Of a stretch of DNA of 64,000 bases, positions 40,601-53,189 are shown piece by piece. Location: contig JAKCVP010000416.1 in NCBI GenBank assembly GCA_023512835.1, positions 39,441-103,440 on the forward strand, written 5' to 3'. Position 1 is the first letter of the stretch; each line of letters starts with the position of its first letter. The notes beneath the pieces were generated by a model. That model did no database searches. It saw only the letters and a list, made by a program, of their open reading frames with translations, and was not told the origin of the DNA. The position numbers and the translations under genes are program-made. The stretch is from Taxillus chinensis (taxonomy: Eukaryota > Streptophyta > Magnoliopsida > Santalales > Loranthaceae).

Positions 40601-42575
40601 AAACCCAACATAGGTAAGTAAGACGGGAAAACGCTGGATCTTCCATACCTCTAGACCAGAAGCAATCGTGAAACAGCGCGGTATCGTTCGGCACGCGTAA
40701 TCACTCTGTCTTATAGGGGAAGTCACGAGACATCTGTAAGAGAAAGCACTCTCTTTTCCAAAGCTCACTTTCGGTCCAGCAGGCTAGCAAACAGTTCTCA
40801 AGTCAAGACCTCATTGAATGTACATTCAACACACATGAGCTTTCCAAAACACCTACGGGGAAAGGAAAAGACAGGAAGGATAGGGTTCTTCTCTGGGTCC
40901 GACTGCAAAGATGACATTCCCGGAAGAGTTACTTGTTTAACTGGATTGATGACAAGAGAGTGAGAGTGCTATAAGCATAACTCGAACCATATCTCTTGCA
41001 ATCTGTCGATATTGCTTGCTGGCAATGCAACCATCTTCCAAACAAGCACTTGGTGCGTCTCTGAACCCAACTCATCCGGGCCCCGGGATACACTTATTGA
41101 TATTGGTTACACCAATACTGCCAGTGCTACCTACCGGAAGCATTCAAGCATCTCTCAATGCCCGGGCACTCGGTTAGACGTGCACACACCCGAAACCATT
41201 CCGACCTCGATACGTGGGAGTCTGGCGCCATATGTACTGAGAGTGTTCGGGAGACATGGTCCAAGCCCGGGGGATAGAAACCAATCTTTCCGAAGAGCAA
41301 GCACTTCTTATCGACTATGAGTCGTATACCCAGTGTTACTTCCGGTGTGCTTTCAGTCTTTCAGTAGCCATAGCAGATTGTCTATTTGTTACTTCGATAA
41401 TGGTATCAATAGCATCATACAGGCCGGGATATGGTTTTACTGTTACTGTGACTTGTTCGGGACTCTTTGGAGAGAGCAGAGAGTCTGGCCGGCCCCCGGT
41501 TGCTGTCTTACTTGTTTCTGCGAATACCCGCATAAGACATTCCCGTACGCTTTCAGTCTGTCTTTAAGTCTTTATGTGCAGTTCATAGGCGTTGGTGGAG
41601 CTCTCCGAGTGTATTCGTACTCTGGAATGGGTGCTTACCCGAGTCTTTCCAACCCAGCGTACCCCAGCAAGCCGACCGGACAATACCAACATACACCGGA
41701 GCTCAGAACTACCAGTCTCGAATCGAGAGAGAACTACTGCTATTCGCTATGCGCTTTTGTGCTGTATTGTGTCTGTTCGGAACAAGACTTATTAGGTGCC
41801 CCCGAAAGGTGCCATGCAAGCCACGGGGTCTCATATGCGTTACACTCTGCTCGAAGTAGACTACTCTAGAGAGCAGACAAGACTCTGTACTCTAAAGTGT
41901 ACTGTACAAGATCTCTCCGCTGAGAGTACTCTCTCTGTCTTTCAAGAGCTTGACATCTCTGCGATCTGTCGAAACACTGTCTCTCTTATGGTTGAGTGTA
42001 ACTCAACACAGTATACCGAACTCTCTCTTCTCTCTAGAGTAGTTCTATAAGAGCTCTATCAGTACAGAATGGACAGGACAGTACTGGAAACAGGGTAGCG
42101 ATTGGACAGTATACCGTTAGAACCGACTCGATACCGAGAGAGATGCGGTCGGGCTGTCACCCTCGGGATTGCTTTCACGATGAGTTTCGTCCATAATGAT
42201 TGAATTCTAACATCGTTAAAAAAAGGGTAAGGGAGACATCTTTGCAGTGCTTGCTTTCCATAATGATGTGAAATCCGGAGTGTGTACTGATTGCTTTCCA
42301 GTTGTTTCTACCTTTCAGACCAAGAAGAGCGCAGATAGCTCGCCGAATTCATACCTTATTTTCCCTCCCTATGGTAGTCGTACGGTAGTCAGTCACCATC
42401 CCTAAACAATACGAAATGCAATTTCAGACAGCCTGGTAGTCCCCCTTTTTTCTGTTCATCCGCCGGATATAGCGGCTTTCATACAGATAGAGACACAGCA
42501 CCTTTTGTTTGTAAGCGAGCAACAGACAGAAGACACACAGCGAAGAGTCAGAAACCCCAAAGATTTTCGACGTAA
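40601..42575. other. Gene-free spacer upstream of rps3
   Basis: No gene recognised. The 178-codon frame 41333-41869 overlaps others and is not supported. Contains an inverted partial copy (about 42072-42112) of the 35-bp tandem unit of 9991-10060, and a piece of the CTGAAAGC dispersed repeat at 41545-41570. Confidence 0.6.
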
Positions 42576-43034
42576 GAGAAACCGGTGGGTTCGGGGAATA
42601 CACGCCTGCACCATATCGATTTAAACAGTATAGGAGTAAGCGAGCAACACACAGAAGACCTTTTTCTTCTTTCTTTTAGATTTCGCGGAAATCCAGTAAA
42701 AGCAGACTCGGACCTTAACCGTCGTAAAGCAGCCTGGCAAGACACGACTCTCTTCTCTAGTTGTAAAAAGGAAAGAGCTCTCTATACGATATTTGTGCTT
42801 CGGCCTTTTACCGGCGGAACGGAACACAAAGAGCAGCAACAAAGAGGCGTTATTCCCTCTCTTGTCTCGAATCGTTTAAAGGAGCACGAAATTCGATACA
42901 AAGTAAATTGGCTTTGCCTTCTTCCCGAATATGGCAGTGGTTTCACGCGGGTCCCTATACAACCATTAGACGTCCAAGTTTGGGCATGGAATGATGTAAC
43001 TTGGTACGCAAAGAGCCATACCTGCGTCTCTTAA
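42576..43034 (+). CDS. Unidentified gene-like ORF, about 150 codons
   Basis: Open from just after a stop at 42573 to TAA at 43034; a GTG at 42585 is one possible start and no early ATG is present. Reads HTEDLFLLSFRFRGNPVKAD, then SDLNRRKAAWQD, then YGSGFTRVPIQPLDVQVWAW and ends YAKSHTCVS. The amino-acid texture is protein-like and the CTCTCT words are fewer. GNP-x5-DLNR occurs with the same spacing as in rps3 exon 1, but the rest does not match and the strand is opposite to rps3 exon 2. I do not recognise the family. It could be a fast-evolving ribosomal protein or a foreign insert. Confidence 0.35.
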   Translation, partial: EKPVGSGNTRLHHIDLNSIGVSEQHTEDLFLLSFRFRGNPVKADSDLNRRKAAWQDTTLFSSCKKERALYTIFVLRPFTGGTEHKEQQQRGVIPSLVSNRLKEHEIRYKVNWLCLLPEYGSGFTRVPIQPLDVQVWAWNDVTWYAKSHTCVS

Positions 43035-46000
43035 GGACAACGAAATCTGTTAACTTGCAGCTACCAACAATGTTTCTCGAGTGATACGGAGGCATCGATT
43101 TTCCGGATAGAGATGGGACAGATCGGAGGTTTCAGAACACTCTTTTAGAGCAGTTGAAAGGAGGGTGGTTTCTCTCAAACATACTATAGGAGATTCAAGA
43201 AAGGCCAAAAACATATGGTACTCTAAGAAAGCTTCCAGGTCCAGGATAGAGTTCAACGAGCGTACCGGCTTTGATGCTAGCTCATAGTAACTTCTAAACG
43301 GAAAGGTGGCAAGCCTTAGGGAAGAGAGTTATGGGTTACAGGTCTCATGCGTCTTTTGATGAAAAGGAAAAGGGGTCTCTTAACAGGGGCATATCTATCT
43401 CTTTCGTAGAGAGGGAATTCCAATAAGCGCTATGGGCGGGAGCGGCATCTACGTCTATCTACAACAATATAGGAATACCTGGAACAACTTTCGACGGAAA
43501 GGACAAGTAGCCTGGCACTTCAATAAACTGTCGAAGGCTCTCTTTAAACGATATAAGAAACTCTATTCCGAGCCGACTCCCCATTTCTGAATCTCCAGTG
43601 GTTTGCTTTCACGCGACCTATTCTTGACATCCTTCTCACTCGCGAAAAGTCCTATATAGTGTTTCCGCGAAAAGGCCTAGGCGCTTTCTTAATCCGGATC
43701 CCTCTCTACTAAAGCATCTGTTTTTCAATCCTATATAGTGCTTTTTACTTCCTCTATCATTCCTAAAAGGAGAGTTTTCGTGTTGTTATGCTATACTTGT
43801 AAACCAGCAACATATCAGAGAGTAGGGCTGCCCCAGCTCGAAAGCCTAGTCTGCTACTCGCGGAAAGCGCTTTCTTCCGCTTTTTTGGAAGTGTAAAACA
43901 CTTTTGTACAACAGAGGATACCCTCCACCCACCGTATAGCGACCTTTTCGGAGATCCACTATTCTATTGTATAGAGTACTCTCCGGTTGTAAGCCTGGCG
44001 GCAATACATTCGTGCCTTCATTCCAGATTTCGCAACAATAGAGGATACCCGGCGGCCTCCGACAAGAGATGTGCTATCCCTTCCACCCAGATATTCCAGC
44101 ACTTAGGGAACTGAAAGGGAGAGTGTTTCCAAGTCTCTCTTCTGTGATACTGTATTTGGAGACTGACTTTACCGAGCCCCGGGTGCTGTTGTCACTAGCT
44201 CTAAGAAAAAGACTCTTTCTTGTTGATGCGCGTTAGGTCCCGCTCTTCGTTAAATAAGAAAACCAGATCTTGCCATAGGGGTAAAAGCCAAAACTCTCTG
44301 TATACAACCGAACGGGACGAGAACTCTCTTGTTAGTAGCAGCCTTCCACCTCTCCATTCTGCTGTTGTGTGTTTACCGCGTTCCCCCAGCACCCTACGAA
44401 ATTGGTATCTTGGCGTCTCTTCCCCCCGGATCCCACCACACCTATAACAGAGAACTTATGTCCATTTTCGAACACCCTGTATAAAGAGCACTCTACAAGG
44501 GAGGGGTTTCAGAACACTCTTTTAGAGCAGTTGACACTTTCGTTCTTCTTTGAGAAAACACGCTAGTCATTGGCAGAGCAGACCCTCTTGCTACCCAGTC
44601 CATGGCAGCCCAATTCCTCGGAAGCTATTCGCATTCTGCATTCTCTTCTCTCTTCTCTATCATGGTAAATCTCCGGACATTGTGGGCACTCGGGGGTGTA
44701 GCACTTGTTTCATTCATGGTAGGATACGCTGCATTTCGGATTGGGGACGAGACAGACTCTCTTGTTGGGAATCCGGGGCCTTACGAGCTCTTCCGAATAC
44801 CATACGTAACGTATTCGAAAACCAGAAGTCCTACTACGTTGAGTAACCGCCCAGTCCCATGCGAGTAGTGCTTTCAGAGAAGTTTCGAAGTGAAACAACC
44901 CGTGTTCCGGTACTACATTACAAGAGAAAAGCACCGTATCGGTCGGGTCTTGGGTGTTTTGATCCGCGCGATACCTGTCGATTTCCAGAGAGCAATGAGT
45001 GTGTCTTAGACTTCCGACTCCATCCAGCATTCCATTAAAAACAGGCTGCAATGGGGGGTTACACACCGGTTTCTCTTTCAGTCTGTTTGGAAACTACTCG
45101 GATCTCTTCGTGGAAGCGAGAGTTGATTGTCTTGTTGGCAGTTCGGGTTGTTGTTGGATAGGATAATGGTGATCGGGCGTATACTATAAGATGGGCTCGG
45201 GCGTAACGGGTAGCGCATCAATAAGTGTGTTTTCTTCCGAACTTACCATTATGGAAACAAGAGAGAGTTGGGTGGGGCTTCTAGGGAGAGCTGCACAACA
45301 AAGCCTATATCAGCAGGTTCTCGATGGATTGAGTAAAGGACAGACAAGGGGGGACCCGGAAAATGCACACATATTCTTTAAAGAAAGAGAGAACGATTAA
45401 AGTAGTATAAGAAACTCTCCCCTACTCGGACTCTGGAATGAGAAAAAGGCTTTTAGACGAGTGAAAGCAGCTCTTAATCTCGAATAGAGAGTACAAGCAT
45501 GCTCTGCGCCGCGGTAAGATAGAGATCGCAGGCGGCTATTTTCATGAGATGTCCTAGGGTCTTTCTGGAAGAAAGGAGAGTTATGAGCCCAGCTACGAAA
45601 AGAGTCCTTACACTTCCGAAAACCCGAATAAAGAGTTCGGTCTCACTGGAAGCCTACAACTGACTACACCCGCCGCGGGACTCTGGGTTGGTTAACGGGA
45701 CACTTTGAAAAAGAGAATCGATACCGATTCGGGACTTCTTGAAGATATGACAGAGAGAAGCGGCAGCCTGGGCGCATACCAAACGCTTTTACTTTCGATA
45801 CAACGTACACAACTTATAGGGTAGAGTACTCTCCGAACTAGAGCCGGTTTCTCTTTCTTTAAAGAATATGTGTGCATTTTTACCGTATACAGTTTGTGGT
45901 CGTCCGATAGGCTGCGCGTATACCACCATTCTTGTCCGGGGCTGTCACCCGCGGGTTGCTTACCGATCTCCTATGGTCGATGAGATGCCTTTTCTTTCCT

Positions 46001-46695
46001 CTATGGAGATTCCAGTGCTGTATGCGTACCACTCGACTGCTGGGGTTTCATATGGCGGCGTAGAGCTACCGAAAACTCTTTATTCGGGTTTCAACGCCTT
46101 TGTAAGAAAGTGCTCTATCCGGGGGCCGGCCGAGTTCTCTTATCCGGGAGAGTTCGAGTCAACCAAGACATGCATGCGTTGAACTGCTTTTAAAGAGAGC
46201 GGAATTCTGGTGTTCCACTTCCGAGTTCGTAGAACCATAAGGTTACGATACAAAGAGAAGAGAGCCGGTTACTACGACATCGTGACTCGCCCGGTTGGTG
46301 TTCCACTCTCGATTCGGAAAGCTCATTCCAGTCTCTTATTCATACCTTCCCATAGAAGCAAAAAACACAATACAGTTAGGTACGTACCCGACTTTTCTAT
46401 GTTACTAGAGAGCCCAACAAGAAATACGAAACACTCCCAGTTGCTGTTAGACACAAGAGAACTGTATACAGAGAATGGAGCAACGCGAACGGAGAGAAAA
46501 CGACTTTATAGAGAGAAAGAGAGCAGCTATGCGATCGAAAATCCACTTCTTTACTTTTTAGGAGTTAGGGGATGGATCTACGGAACGTGAACAACATTAT
46601 TAAACCAACTGACAAGTGGGCACTCTGGCTGCAGCAGATAGGAATGCCATCTCCGGGGCTATTGGTGGCCTTTTCCGAGTTGAAGAGAAAACCGC
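43035..46695. other. Gene-free spacer up to the right inverted-repeat arm
   Basis: No recognisable gene. From 43260 to 44200 there is hardly any open frame over 60 codons. Contains 43333-43357, shared with the left arm, and CCCCGGGTGCTGTTGT at about 44177-44192, shared with 13659-13674. Frames at 46210-46590 and 45868-46182 have no known relatives. Confidence 0.6.
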
Positions 46696-47147
46696 TACTC
46701 TGGCTGCTCTCTTTTCTGGTTGTTAAAGACTCTATAAGAGAGCCAACAAACCCTTCCCTGTGATATTGTCGCTATGGATATGGTCACACGCACAATTGTT
46801 AAAACCGCGTTTCTAGGAGTGAGCGGTCCGACGACAGCAATAGCTCTATTGAAGATGGAGCACTTTTGGAGGATAGGGTACCGACCACCAATAAAAGTCC
46901 AGATTTGAAGGAGAGTTCTAGCCCAGACTTTACTGACAGAGAGCATAGATCCCGTCGTATCGCCTTTCGGATGATGGTCGCCAATCCAGCAAGTAAAATA
47001 GAGCACCCAAACCCCGCTAATAGGAGAGTTACGAAGGGCGTCAGAGCAGCAGCAGTCTATAGGCGACTCAGGGAAAACGGGATATCTATTATGGGACTGG
47101 ACAGTACACAATACAAGAGAATACGCGGCCCAAAGGTATCTGATTCG

Positions 47148-47247
47148 TTGTGGGGGGGGGGGGGTAGAGAGAGAAGGGGTGTTTTTGGGGGGTTTGGTGG
47201 GTTTTTTGGGGGGGGGTGTGGGGGGAGGGGGGGGGGGGGGTTGGTTT

Positions 47248-47279
<32 letters not shown>

Positions 47280-47376
47280 GGGGGGGGGAAATAATTTTTT
47301 TTTTTTTTTTTTTTTACCCTTTTTCTTTTTTTTTTTTTTATTTTTATTTTTTTTTTTCAAAAAAAAAACTCTTTTT
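47148..47376. other. G/T homopolymer block, probable sequence artefact
   Basis: About 229 nt made almost entirely of G runs followed by T runs (for example a T run near 47250-47279 and G runs at 47151-47162 and 47230-47240). It starts abruptly after CTGATTCG and ends before AATATCTTTTGGGATGG, both shared with the left arm. In the left arm the corresponding interval is 31306-31537 (232 nt) of ordinary sequence. Equal length with loss of sequence content points to failed base calls rather than an insertion. Poly-Pro, poly-Gly and poly-Phe/Lys frames crossing it are meaningless. Confidence 0.9.
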
Positions 47377-47562
47377 AATATCTTTTGGGATGGGAGAACT
47401 ATAAAGTCTGTATGCTGCCTGCCCCGATTTGGTGAACTCGTCTGAAATCTCATAATAGATATCCCAACTATAAAGTCTGTATGCTGCCTGCCCCATCTAT
47501 CGGGAGATACAAGAGAGTTAGAGAGTTTAGAGCTTTCAGCAACACTAACAGAAGCGTCTTTT

Positions 47563-48135
47563 ATGGATAACAAATCTATGATACTCTATAGTTTGGAGAC
47601 TTTACCCAAGAAATTGGTACAAAATTTGGAACGCTCGGAACATGGTAATAGATCTTATACCCATACGGACTACCCATTTCCATTGTTGTGCTTTCTTAAA
47701 TTGCATACCTATACACGGGTTCAAGTTTCGATCGATATTTGCGGAGTGGATCATCCCTATAGAATACGCAGATTTGAAGTTGTCTATAATGTACTAAGTA
47801 CTCGGTTTAACTCAAGAATGCTTGTACAAACAAGTGCAGACGAAGTCACACGAATATCTCCGGTAGTAAGTCTATTTCCATCAGCCGGCCGGTGGGAGCG
47901 AGAAGTGTGGGATATGTTTGGTGTTTCTTCCAGCAATCATCCAGAGCTACGCCGTATATCAACTGATTATGGTTTCGAGGGTAATCCATTACGAAAAGAC
48001 CTTCCTCTTAGTGGATTTTTGGAAGTACGCTATGATGATCAAGAGAAACGTGTGGTTTCTGAAGCCATTGAGATGACCCAAGAATTTCGCTATTTCGATT
48101 CTGCGAGTCCGTGGGAGGAAAAGCGTAGCGACTAA
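47563..48135 (+). CDS. nad9: nad9, right copy
   Basis: 190 codons with the same predicted protein as the left copy (30547-31119), intact from MDNKSMILYSLE to SPWEEKRSD. Only 186 nt downstream of the G/T block, so at least this part of the arm is reliable. If both copies are real, nad9 has two expressed loci in different upstream contexts only beyond 31989/46696, since the promoters lie inside the repeat. Confidence 0.97.
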   Translation: MDNKSMILYSLETLPKKLVQNLERSEHGNRSYTHTDYPFPLLCFLKLHTYTRVQVSIDICGVDHPYRIRRFEVVYNVLSTRFNSRMLVQTSADEVTRISPVVSLFPSAGRWEREVWDMFGVSSSNHPELRRISTDYGFEGNPLRKDLPLSGFLEVRYDDQEKRVVSEAIEMTQEFRYFDSASPWEEKRSD

Positions 48136-48832
48136 CAACTATATCTATAAAGAGTCCGAAGGGAAAAGTGTTTCTTGTGATGACAGAGAAAAGCCGCTAC
48201 ATTCGGCATAAACATGTTGTGTTCGTAAACCCAGTTCGGTTGAGCCAGAGAGAAGTAAACCTAAAGGCAGCGCAGCCAAGATATCTCTCTAAAGGAAGCA
48301 TTCCAAGTTTTCCATCCAACACATAAAGGAGTAAACGCTCTATTACTATAGAGTTTTCTAGAGAGCTCTCTTTTTCGGGATTATAGGGAACACGCGAATC
48401 GGCGGGCATGAGTTTAGCCTTCCAGGTATTTGAGCCGGGAGCCTTATTATTATGGGAGTAGACAGACTTCGGCTCGGGAAAGCGCTGGCAACAACACGAG
48501 AGAAAGGGGTCCATGCCCCCTCCTTTTTATCTTTTGGGAAATGGAAAGGTGCGTAGTCTACCTTTCTTCCAGCAAGCAAAGAGCACCCAGCAGCCCAGGA
48601 AGTAGAATTCAGGACCTTTTCGTAATGGAGATATAATCCAAGTCGAGTTACGGGAACAGCCGGCTGATGGAAATAGACTTTCACGTTCGGTTCAGAGAGC
48701 ACTCTTTTAGTTGCTAAAGAATCTCTCGCGTGTTATACAGATCAGATACCTTTGGGCCGCGTATTCTCTGTTTCCGAACCCAATAAGCAACCCCCCCTCC
48801 CCTTCGGACTCAACTCTCTCCTCTGACTCTGT

Positions 48833-49406
48833 ATATGTGGGCACCGGATATCTATGAGGGTTCACCCACCCCTGTTACTGCATTCCTTTCTGTAGCGCCT
48901 AAAATTTCTATTTCTGCTAATCTCTCGCGTTTTTTTCTATATGGTTCCTATGGAACTACATTTCAACAAATCTTCTTTTTCTGCAGCATAGCTTCTATGA
49001 TCTTTGGAGCACTTTCCGCCATGGCCCAAACGAAAGTAAAAAGACCTCTCGCTCATAGTTCCATTGGAAATGTAGGTTATATTCTAACTGGTATCTCTTG
49101 TGGAACAGTCGAAGGCATTCAAGCGTGTTTGATTGGTATCTTTATGTATGCATTCATGACGATAGAAGCATTCGCAATCGTGTCAGCATTCCGGAACACC
49201 CGTGTGAAATATATAGCGGATTGGGGCGCTCTTTCCAAAACGAATCCAATTTCGGCGATTACCTTCTCAATTACATTGTTCTCTTACGCTGGAATACCCC
49301 CGTTAGCCGGCTTTTTTTAGCAAATTCTCTTTGTTCTGCGCCGCTTTTGGTTGTGGGGCGTACTCCCTAGCCCCAGTGGGAGTAGTTACTAGCGTTATAG
49401 GTCGTT
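48833..49406 (+). CDS. nad2: nad2 exon 4, right copy, one extra T
   Basis: Same exon as 29277-29850. Here the run after GGAATA has five C (in frame), but the following T run has seven instead of six, giving a stop right after LAGFF. With six T it would read on through SKFSLFCAAFGCGAYSLAPV and GVVTSVIG. A second difference from the left copy is Phe for Ser at NLSRF (TTTTTT against TCTCT). Domain V of the upstream intron is at about 48653-48693. Confidence 0.93.
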
Positions 49407-50434
49407 GGGCGGCCGGAAGGTTCACGAGAGTGATAAAGTATAGGACTCTTTTGATATCTGAGCGGATCGGATGCGGACCCAAACAGACTCGAATAGGGTT
49501 GCTTATTGGGTTCGGAAAGAGTAATCGCTATACCATATAAGACTTACGACTCGAAAAAAAGCACTACACGCGAGAGATGAACCTGTTTTGGTGAATGGAA
49601 TTAGGACTCTTAGGCCATTTTCCAAGAATCGTGTATACGTATTTGCTCCCCACCGGTTGTTGGAACGACGCTGCCGGCCGGATTGAAAACAGAATCGGAA
49701 ACATAGGGCAGCAGTCCAAGGGATCGAATCGACATCTCTGATCAGACAGCCTTTTCAATTCTCTATTCGAGTGGAAAGCACGGCGAAGTCCATCCGAACC
49801 ACTACTATAAGAGAGCAGACAATGGCATGCGAGCACGTAAGAGCAAAAGCATGTTGATGCGCTACCCGAAAGACAGTCTCTTGCCTCCGTGCCCTCGGGG
49901 ATTTGGGGCTAAAAGCGACTATACGGAATCCATGATAGAAGAAATGGGAATATGAATACGCTCTTGGATCTCTGAAAGCATCTGAGAGGAGAGTGTGCTT
50001 CAAAGCACTCTGCGCTTTGCCCCCCCATTCCTAAACGGCTCTTCGGAAATGGATGGAAGAGGGTCCGTAGTACCCGAATCAGAGAATTGTGACTGGGAAG
50101 GGGACTAGAGAGAAGTGCCTACACAGCCGGAACGAGTAAGCACCGGAAAGACTGAATGGCAGCGTACTTGACATACTGAAAGAAAGATTGGCAGCCGCTA
50201 GCAGACAGACTGAAAGCGTACGGGATGCTAGCATACTTGACTGACAGAAATGGGAGCGTTACGACTCGCGGCTAACCCCATTCCGGAATCAGAGTGCTAA
50301 GAGACAGAGTGATCCGAACCCGCCCGGAGCGATCCTCCCATAGAGGCAGAAGTTGGTGAGCCGTATGATGGGCAACCTTCAAGCACGGTTCGGAGAGGAC
50401 TCAGTACCCCTCGGGGTGGACCCTTTCACTCTAT
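49407..50434 (+). other. nad2 intron 4, right copy
   Basis: Same intron as 28250-29276, with domain V at about 50356-50392. At about 50160-50260 it differs from the left copy by patches of several substitutions within the CTGAAAGC repeat (GACTGACAG here, CTTAAAG-type in the left arm). Confidence 0.9.
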
Positions 50435-50628
50435 TTTATTATATACGCTTCGCGAAAAGAATGTTTTTTGATACACCTAGGACATGGATTCTATACGAAC
50501 CCTTGGATCGTGAGAAGTCGTTACTACTAGCAATGACTTCCTCTTTCATTACTGTTTCCTTTCCATATCCCTCTCCCTTGTTCTCTGTAACTCAGCAAAT
50601 GGCACTCAGTTCATATCTTTACGTTCGA
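50435..50628 (+). CDS. nad2: nad2 exon 5, right copy
   Basis: Same as 28056-28249, including TAC at the usual stop position and CGA at 50626-50628. The open frame otherwise continues to a TGA ending at 50691. Identity of both arms at this point shows that the missing stop is not a random sequencing slip in one copy. Confidence 0.93.
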
Positions 50629-51759
50629 TCCGCTCTCATACACAAGGTTCAAAGAAAGGGTGGAGTGGACCCGCAGCATACTATGCCATGACAGGAGCTG
50701 TCCTACGTCCAAACTCTACAGAAGAAAGAGCTCTTTAGACACTAAGAGGCGGCGAGCCGGCACAATCTGTCCGTTAGGCAGAGTAGAGTATTCACCTTCC
50801 CGAGCGTTCAATCAAACCTGGCGAACCCAGAGGCATCGGTATTCGAATGCTTGCGCCGGAATACAGAGTGTCTAGGTCTTTGGTACTGTACTCTTGGAAA
50901 CAGACAAGACAAGGTAGGACTCTATAGACTGCGGAACTCTACACAACCGAGACTCACTGACACTCTAGAGGTTTCTTCGAAATCGAAGTGGGCCAGCTCC
51001 GCTCTCTCTCGGTAGTCAAGTGCTTCCCACTTCACCGATCCATATGCGGCTCCAAATACATTATGCCCCCGAACTAAGAAGGCAACACCGGCCCGGTGCG
51101 TACTCTTAAGGTATAACGGAGGGGAGTTCGAAAGCAGAGCGTAAGCAAACCAGTTCGAAATTGCATATGCGGTTTTAGGAGTTGTACTGACAACAGAAGC
51201 AGCAGCAGAAGGATCTCTCTGGGTATTGTCACACAACACATTATCGTCCAAAAAGGTATGTGTGGAAACACCCGCTGTACTATTACACATGAACTTGGAA
51301 ACAGACAGTGTGCTTCTACCGTTTCATAACCTTGCTATGGGCTGGATGGCGCAGTAACTGGGTATTGGGTCTGCGTGTAGCGGCGAAAGAGAGATTCCGA
51401 AAGAAGAGAGCTCTTTCCCAGGACACAAAACAGTCTTCAGATACCCTTGTAAGATCTGCTGCAACCTTTCCTTCGGTCCTATGGCATACGTAATCGAGCT
51501 GCCGAATCTGTCTTGTTGTGTCTTGTTGGGCAGAGCAAGAACCATTGAATGGCAGCGTAGCAAGGGAGAGTCCTACTTTTCCTGGATTTTCAGGTATCTG
51601 TTCAAGGCTCCAAGAGAGAAACACTCGAAGCGAAGGCGTCTGGGGCTCTTTTACGACAGTGTAGCAGCCTGCTTTCAAGGACACGACAGATTCGGTAGCT
51701 TCTTAAAGAGCGGAAAGCAACAGCGGTATCTCGACATACAGAGCCCAAGGAAAGCCCAA

Positions 51760-51832
51760 TACCTACTATTGGATTTGAACCAATGACTCCCGCCGTATGA
51801 AAGCGGTACTCTAACCACTGAGTTAAGTAGGT
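51760..51832 (-). tRNA. trnM-CAU: trnM-CAU, right copy
   Basis: Exact reverse-complement copy of 26852-26924, 73 nt, anticodon CAU. Confidence 0.95.
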
Positions 51833-53189
51833 GACAGAAACAGAGACATGTACTTGAGCGAAGCAATACCAAGCGGAAAGCCCATCGAAAGAGGTTATGA
51901 AACGGTATACTCTATACGTTGTAGACTCCCCAACCTGCCAAGAGAGGGTAGCAAAAACAGATCTATGGAACCCGCGTACGCCAACGAGCCTACTTTCGCT
52001 TCGCGTATCTATAAGAAAAGAAATAGTTGCATTTCGCGTTCCGCTCTTTAATATAATGATAACACTCTCTTCGGATTCTGCATCTTTCGAGTCTGTCGGC
52101 ATCGTAAAAAGATCTGCATTCCGTACCGACAACCCAGAGTCCTTGAAAGAGGGAAGTCGGGGGTGTGGGGGCTCACAGAGATGCTTGAAAGAAGAGAGCT
52201 GTTTCCATTTGCTTCGTTAGAAGTACCAAATAGAAGACGGGAATGTGCATGCACGCCGGAACAACAGGCAAGAGAGCAGATCCAACCCCTGGACTCTCCG
52301 AACAGTGCTCTCTCTACATCCGGGAGCATAGGCCGAGACAAGAGATAGATAGCCCGGTGGAAGAATGCTCGAATGCGGAACGGAGCACTCAAACTCTTCC
52401 GCATGCCATAAGCGGAATGGTTGGTTGGCAGCATCCAATATCTCCGGCTTTCAAGGGAGGACAGTCCATGGCCCAATCTTGCCAGAGCCCGAATCGATGC
52501 ATGCACGGTGTGTTCACCCGGAATCTGAAAGATGTCTTACTCTGGAATGATACACTTTGGAATGCTTCTTACCGCTCCGCTCGCTATTGATTCTGTGCAT
52601 GTATTTCAGCGGAATTGGCGTATGCTGCCGCCTGTTTCATGCAACTACTAGTATCACTGTAGCAACCGGATGTAGAGAGAAGACCCGCCCCCGGTCGAAT
52701 AGTGGTCTAGGTATTCCAGTGTCTGCTCAGGCCCACCGAACTCTGCATCCCGACAAGAAACTGCATCACCTCGATTGTCAAGAGTACAGACACTCAACAA
52801 GAGAATCGAGACTATAACAGGCTAGCAACTCTTAGAGCATTTCCTGCCAACGATACAAAGAGAAGAGAATCACGGGTAACTCTTCATTACAGATCCATCC
52901 CGCCTTGAACACGGCCCTAATTGATTGCTGGAACTGGAAGTTCGGTCCCTACAATTACGAGAGACGGACACCACGTGGATATCTCCCTGGACTGCGGTAT
53001 TCCTCCGACTTCCGGCTGCATCTCTTCCCACCTTTTTGCGAGAGTACATTGGTGGAGTGGGTACTGTACCAAATGATGGCAATGTTCCCTGTCTGTCTAA
53101 ACAGTGGCTTTCTCCATGCAGCGACAGAGCTCTTTCCGACCGGTATGTATGCTGCGCGAGGCTACTACGCGAGAGAACCCATTGCTTAT

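Noticed and set aside
41333..41869. 178-codon ORF in the single-copy region
   Set aside because: Contains pieces of dispersed repeats and overlaps several other frames.
46695..47573. 292-codon ORF with poly-Lys and poly-Pro tracts
   Set aside because: It crosses the G/T block that is probably artefactual; the left arm has no such frame.
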